Source of the DNA: Leptodactylus fallax
Lineage: Eukaryota; Chordata; Amphibia; Anura; Leptodactylidae
NCBI GenBank assembly: GCA_947044405.1
Contig: CAMRHE010000067.1
Coordinates: 3,921,501 to 3,985,500 of the forward strand
Direction of reading: 5' to 3'
DNA length: 64,000 bases
Positions 60,293-64,000 of this stretch are shown here, piece by piece. The notes beneath the pieces were generated by a model. That model did not search any database. It was not told the DNA's origin and worked only from the letters and a program-made list of their open reading frames with translations. Made by a program: the position numbers and the translations under genes. Each line of letters opens with the position of its first letter. Positions within the stretch are counted from its first letter, which is position 1.

Positions 60293-60340
60293 CTACTTTC
60301 TCAGCACGGAAAACTCCCCAACACAGAGGCATTTATACAG
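60293..60340 (+). CDS. dpp6: dpp6 exon H, 48-nt exon
   Basis: This short exon (phase 2 to 2) completes the Ile codon and reads YFLSTENSPTQRHLY, ending with the first two bases of Ser. The family signature is K-I-Y-F-L-S-T-E, which spans the G/H junction. The acceptor is atttcatgtag and the donor acag/gtaaat. At 48 nt it is frame-preserving if skipped. It was located by following the expected peptide between exons G and I. Confidence 0.95.
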
Positions 60341-62321
60341 GTAAATAGGCTTTGATCTGCTTCACTATGCTGTGATATAACTGCAGGGCACAATTTTAGG
60401 ATGTCTTATTTTAGAAAGTAGTATGAATAATGTTACCTAATTTAGGGGTGATGTATTGTATCGTATAATCCTGTTTTCAGTTGGTATAGAATGGTTTACA
60501 CTGTTCAGATATGTCTTTAATAGCTTGTTGATTTAGATGTCTACGTGAAGCACGGTATGTTCCAGTCAGACACTATAAAACTACCATAAAAAGGTTCAAC
60601 GGTAAAATTAATTCCTAGAAAAATCTGATTAATAATACATTAAGATGGCGAATGACTTGAGGTTTGACTGTTAAAGCTGTGTATTCCCTTCTTTGGAAAA
60701 TGGGCATAACTACCAGGATAGGAAACATAGCAGCTGCTATGGGGCCCAACAACTATGGGACCCATTTCCAATGAGGTATAGGGTTCAGTTAATAACTATA
60801 AATAATGGAAGGGGATGTGGAAAACTAAATGCTCCTCCATTACTTTACTGGAACATCATAATGTCTGCATGTGACATCATTATAATTACTTTCTTAATAT
60901 GCTGTGATGTCATAGTGTACACAGTGATATTTTTGTATGTACATCATCCCTGTGTTATGATGTCATAGTGTGCATTATCCCTGTACTGTGACATCACTGT
61001 CATTATTATCGGTGTACTTTGATATCACTGTTTGTATTATCCTTGAACTGTATGTGACGTGACATCACTTTGTACATCATCCTGGTGCTATGACATCACT
61101 GAGTATTATATCTGTGTGTAAAGTTGACCAAAATAATTGTACAATGTTTAAGTTGTGAACGTGTTGCTTAATTTGGTTATGGTAGAGTGTGGCCCCATTA
61201 CAAGTTTTGCTATGGAGCCCTATGGTTAATGGTTACACTGTATATACATGCTACATTATACTGTGTGAGGGGCACTAATGCCCCATTGTTGCCCCCATAC
61301 AGTGTAATTCTCTTTAGTGCTCCCACACTGTGTAATGCTCCTTAATGTCCCTCCCACGCACAGTATAATTTGTAGATAGTGCCCTCACACAGTATAATGC
61401 TCCTTAGTGCTCCCATGCTCCCATATAGTATAATGCCACGTTATTGTCCGCCACACCGTATAATGCTCCATTAGCGCTCCCTGCACAGTATAATTCTCCT
61501 TAGAGTCCCCCATATGGTATTATGCCACATCAGTGCCCACAACACAGTATAATGCCACATTAATGTCCCACGCACAGTATAATGCCATGTCAGTGCCACC
61601 AGACTGTATAATGCGCTTTAGTGCTCCCTTACAGTATAATGCCATGTCACTGCCCACCACACAGTATAATTCTCCATTAGCGCCCCCTACACAGTATAAT
61701 ACTCCATTAGTGACCCCTACACACAGTAAAATTCACCATTAGTGTTCCCCACACAGTATAATTCACCTTAGAGTCCTCCATACAATATTATGCCACATTA
61801 ATGTCCACCCAGTATAAAGCCACATTAATGGCCCACACACAGTATAATGTCCTGTTACATTATGTGGAGAAACCAATAGGACATTATACTATGGAGGCCA
61901 CTAATGGGGCTTTGGGTATGTGCACCTTAACTAGATAATAAACAAACTATGCATGGGGCATTGTAGTTAGCACTGGATTTTTATCATCAGATTTAGTCTA
62001 TTTTGTCATATAAATAACAATACATGGAATATAGGCCATGATTTTGTCAAGAGTCTTTCCCCTATTTTGGCCATCTGTCTATTGGTTGCCAGTGTACATT
62101 TTACATAAGATATAAGTAATTTATCTGTCCTGGTTTTACATTGGGATAGCTATGCTGATGGGGGTTTTATGAACCAGTAATTAGATAATGGTTACTGTGC
62201 TTTATACTTAGCTCCCTCGCCTTTCTTTCCATATTGTAGCCATAATAGCTGCTTGTTGTACTGTGAATTGAGAATAAATGTAAACTAAGACTGATACGCT
62301 TTGCTAATTATTTCTTTGCAG
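60341..62321 (+). other. dpp6 intron between exons H and I (2.0 kb)
   Basis: The middle of this intron is one composite repeat. A header near 60700 is followed by a decayed tandem array of about 36-bp units (60850-61100) and a second array of CACAGTATAATG-containing units (61260-61860). 61.9-62.3 kb is unclassified. Confidence 0.8.
60690..61930. repeat. composite repeat with two tandem arrays
   Basis: Header cataactaccaggataggaa and ctgctatggggcccaacaac. Then about six decayed 36-bp units with tgtgacatcactgt and catcatccctgtgct (60850-61100). Then about 17 units with cacacagtataatgc and variable spacers of 20-30 bp (61260-61860). The second motif is also the core of the array at 18735-19575. 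Confidence 0.8.
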
Positions 62322-62440
62322 CACTAACACCAATGGGAGCTTCAACAGACAGTGCATCTCGTGTTTATCGATCGAGAACTGTACTTATGTCAGCGCCTCA
62401 TTCAGTCACACTCTGGAGTATTTCTTACTGAAATGTGAAG
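62322..62440 (+). CDS. dpp6: dpp6 exon I (cysteine-rich propeller segment)
   Basis: This 119-nt exon runs from phase 2 to phase 1. It reads [39 protein letters not shown]. The C-I-S-C...C pattern and the later K-C-E are the conserved cysteines of the DPP4-family propeller. N-G-S and N-C-T are sequons. The acceptor is tttctttgcag and the donor gaag/gtatta, a weaker donor than its neighbours. The next exon, expected to begin with G-P-G-V-P, is not present before 64000. Confidence 0.96.
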
Positions 62441-62624
62441 GTATTATAGCCAGAGCAATACATTAACTTGTCTTCTGCCATGATTAATGGTGCTATATGT
62501 GATCTGATAATGTACCATCACATTTTGCTTGAGCAAAATCCCAACGATGATGTTTCTTAAAGAATCACCAAACATATGAAGAAGACACAGATTTTTTTTT
62601 TCTGTAGCCTCCTTATTAACTGTC

Positions 62625-62834
62625 TTAGGTTGAGGTCCCACATTGTGGAAAAGCAACTTTTTTTTGTTGTTGCAGATTTTGCTACATTTTTTGAGCCTGC
62701 AAAAGAAATGGGAAATACAAAGGGAACCCTTATACTTATCCCTTCTGCTCAATCCATTCCTGGCTTTGGCTCAAAAAAACGCAGCAAAATCTGCAAAAAA
62801 TGCAGCTTTGCTGCAAAGTGGGGCCTTAGCCTAA
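62625..62834. mobile_element. MITE, GGTTGAGGTCCCAC type
   Basis: ttaggttgaggtcccacatt on the left, aagtggggccttagcctaa on the right, and paired ttgcagattttgctacattt / gcagcaaaatctgcaa arms. Confidence 0.8.
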
Positions 62835-63049
62835 CTCTCCTTTTGGACAGATGTTTTCCCAGACGTAGAAAAGATACAAATTCACAATTTGAGTTTAGCT
62901 TTTCAATCAGAAGTGCAATTTTAGTTTCCATTAAGACACTGAAAGATCAACTTATTATTTATTGTAAGCACAGAAGTACTATTGGCAGATTTCCACTATG
63001 CCTCAGTTTTTTTTTGGATCATGTTTTATACACTGTAAATATAAGGGAA

Positions 63050-63400
63050 AGTTCACACAGTTCATACATTTCAGGTTTTTGAAGCAGATTTTGAAGTTGT
63101 TTTTGAAGATGTTTCTGAGGCTAAGGCCCTGCATTGCGGAAAAGCTGCTTTTTTGTTGCAGATTTTGCTGCAGTTTTTAGAGCCAAAGTCAGGTGTAGCT
63201 TCAAAAGCAATATGAAATATATAGGAAGGTTTTATACTTCTCCCTTCTCCTCAATCCACTACTGACTTTGGCTCAAAATACTGCATCAAAATCTGCAACA
63301 AAAAGCAGCTTTTCCGCAATGTGGGACCTCAGTCTGAAGCAGTTTTTGGAAGCAGTTATTTGCCTTGCATACAGAGTTCTGTTTCCAAAAACCTTGAGGC
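63050..63400. repeat. fold-back repeat interrupted by a MITE
   Basis: gttcacacagttcatacatt and caggtttttgaagcagattt up to 63116, resuming at about 63337 with ctgaagcagtttttggaagc and gttctgtttccaaaaacctt. The two parts correspond to the continuous repeat at 51751. Confidence 0.65.
63117..63336. mobile_element. MITE, GGCTAAGGCCCTGC type, nested
   Basis: gaggctaaggccctgcattg and cgcaatgtgggacctcagtc ends; ttgttgcagattttgctgca / gcatcaaaatctgcaacaaa inner arms. Confidence 0.75.
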
Positions 63401-63573
63401 TGGGGCCCCATGTAACGCAAACGCCACAACGTTTTACATTAACTGCAGAGTGTATGGGATTCTGGCGGACTTTCTCTGAAACTCTGCGGACTTTTTATGA
63501 AAAGCACTGTGTGAAAAGACGCAATTTTTTTCTGCTTTTTGGCTGTGGCTCGCTACGTGGGGACTTAGCCTAC
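63396..63573. mobile_element. MITE, GGCTGGGGCCCCATGTAACG type
   Basis: gaggctggggccccatgtaa on the left and ctacgtggggacttagccta on the right. Interior ggcggactttctctgaaact and tctgcggactttttatgaaa. Confidence 0.65.
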
Positions 63574-63622
63574 AATGGTCCAGCTTGGTACAGGGCAATG
63601 GTACAGGGGTTTTCTGTAACCT

Positions 63623-63865
63623 TTAAATTGATAAGCTGTCCTATTGATAGATCACCAATTGAAGATACTTGGTACCCCTGTGAATTAACTATTTGAAGAG
63701 TCTGTGGTGCTCCCTGAACACCACATTCACTTCACAGTTCATGTAACGTCATGTTGACTGGTGTACAAATGTACAGCACAGTGCTTGGTAAGTACTGCAG
63801 AGGCGTAGGGATCACCCTTGCCCAAGGATAGGTCATCAATTATAAAGCCTGGAATATCCCTTTAA
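63623..63865. mobile_element. TTAA-flanked MITE, GATAGGTCATCAAT type
   Basis: ttaaattgataagctgtcct on the left and aaaggatattccaggcttta (minus strand) on the right, with tattgatagatcaccaattg and aggataggtcatcaattata arms. Confidence 0.6.
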
Positions 63866-64000
63866 CAGAAGTCTCCCCTGCAGTGTGAACCTAGTCCCTT
63901 TAGCTCTATTTGAACTCCTGGATATCATCATGGCTAGTCTTCTGAAGTCTTCAGGCATCTCAATTCTATTATTATTGAATTGTCTCATGCAAGTGCAGAT

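Larger units (their letters stand above)
62441..64000 (+). other. downstream dpp6 intron (5' part)
   Basis: No exon was found. The region is MITE-rich: 62625-62834, a fold-back repeat at about 63050-63400 interrupted by another MITE, a third MITE at 63396-63573 and a TTAA-type MITE at 63623-63865. Confidence 0.8.

Noticed and set aside
62576..63082. 168-codon plus-strand frame
   Set aside because: Mostly MITE sequence (62625-62834), with no family similarity and no splice-site support.
62441..64000. The dpp6 exon downstream of exon I
   Set aside because: No G-P-G-V-P-like peptide after an AG acceptor was seen before the end of the window.

Overview
The window is a piece of a vertebrate nuclear genome, almost certainly a frog. 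Its only protein-coding gene is the central part of dpp6 (dipeptidyl-peptidase-like 6), on the plus strand. Nine consecutive exons lie between 9795 and 62440. They have canonical AG/GT borders and fully compatible phases. Joined, they give 904 nt (301 complete codons plus one base) that read without a gap against the DPP6 beta-propeller. The frog assignment rests on the repeat content: many TTAA-flanked MITEs beginning TTAAAGGGG, many TWA-flanked fold-back MITEs beginning near GGTTCACAC or GGCTGAGGCCCCAC, and several Tc1 elements. All of these are typical of anuran introns. The species cannot be named from this window.

Layout. 1-9794 is the end of an upstream intron. Exons A (9795-9915) and B (30290-30444) are separated by a 20.4-kb intron that carries most of the large repeats: a DD34E Tc1 element (11015-12556), a GC-rich dispersed repeat next to a 31-bp tandem array (18.6-20.3 kb), a second Tc1 element (20316-21951), and a third Tc1 element abutting it (21950-23584). 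The third element's transposase is open except for one TGA codon and has DD38E spacing. A solo LTR with a perfect 5-bp target duplication follows at 27049-27696. Exons C (33601-33698), D (45421-45544), E (49643-49681, 39 nt), F (54538-54645), G (56513-56604), H (60293-60340) and I (62322-62440) follow. Their introns hold a second solo LTR (43406-44057), a higher-order tandem repeat (45.96-46.68 kb), deleted Tc1 copies, and many MITEs, several nested inside one another. The next dpp6 exon is not in the window.

Function. DPP6 is a single-pass type II membrane glycoprotein. It lacks peptidase activity and is an auxiliary subunit of Kv4 potassium channels. The exons here encode the middle of the extracellular beta-propeller, including cysteine clusters and N-glycosylation sequons. 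The N-terminal cytoplasmic/transmembrane exons and the C-terminal alpha/beta-hydrolase exons lie outside. No RNA gene, CRISPR array, promoter or CpG island was recognised. Apart from the dpp6 exons and the transposase remnants, no open reading frame here looks like a real gene.
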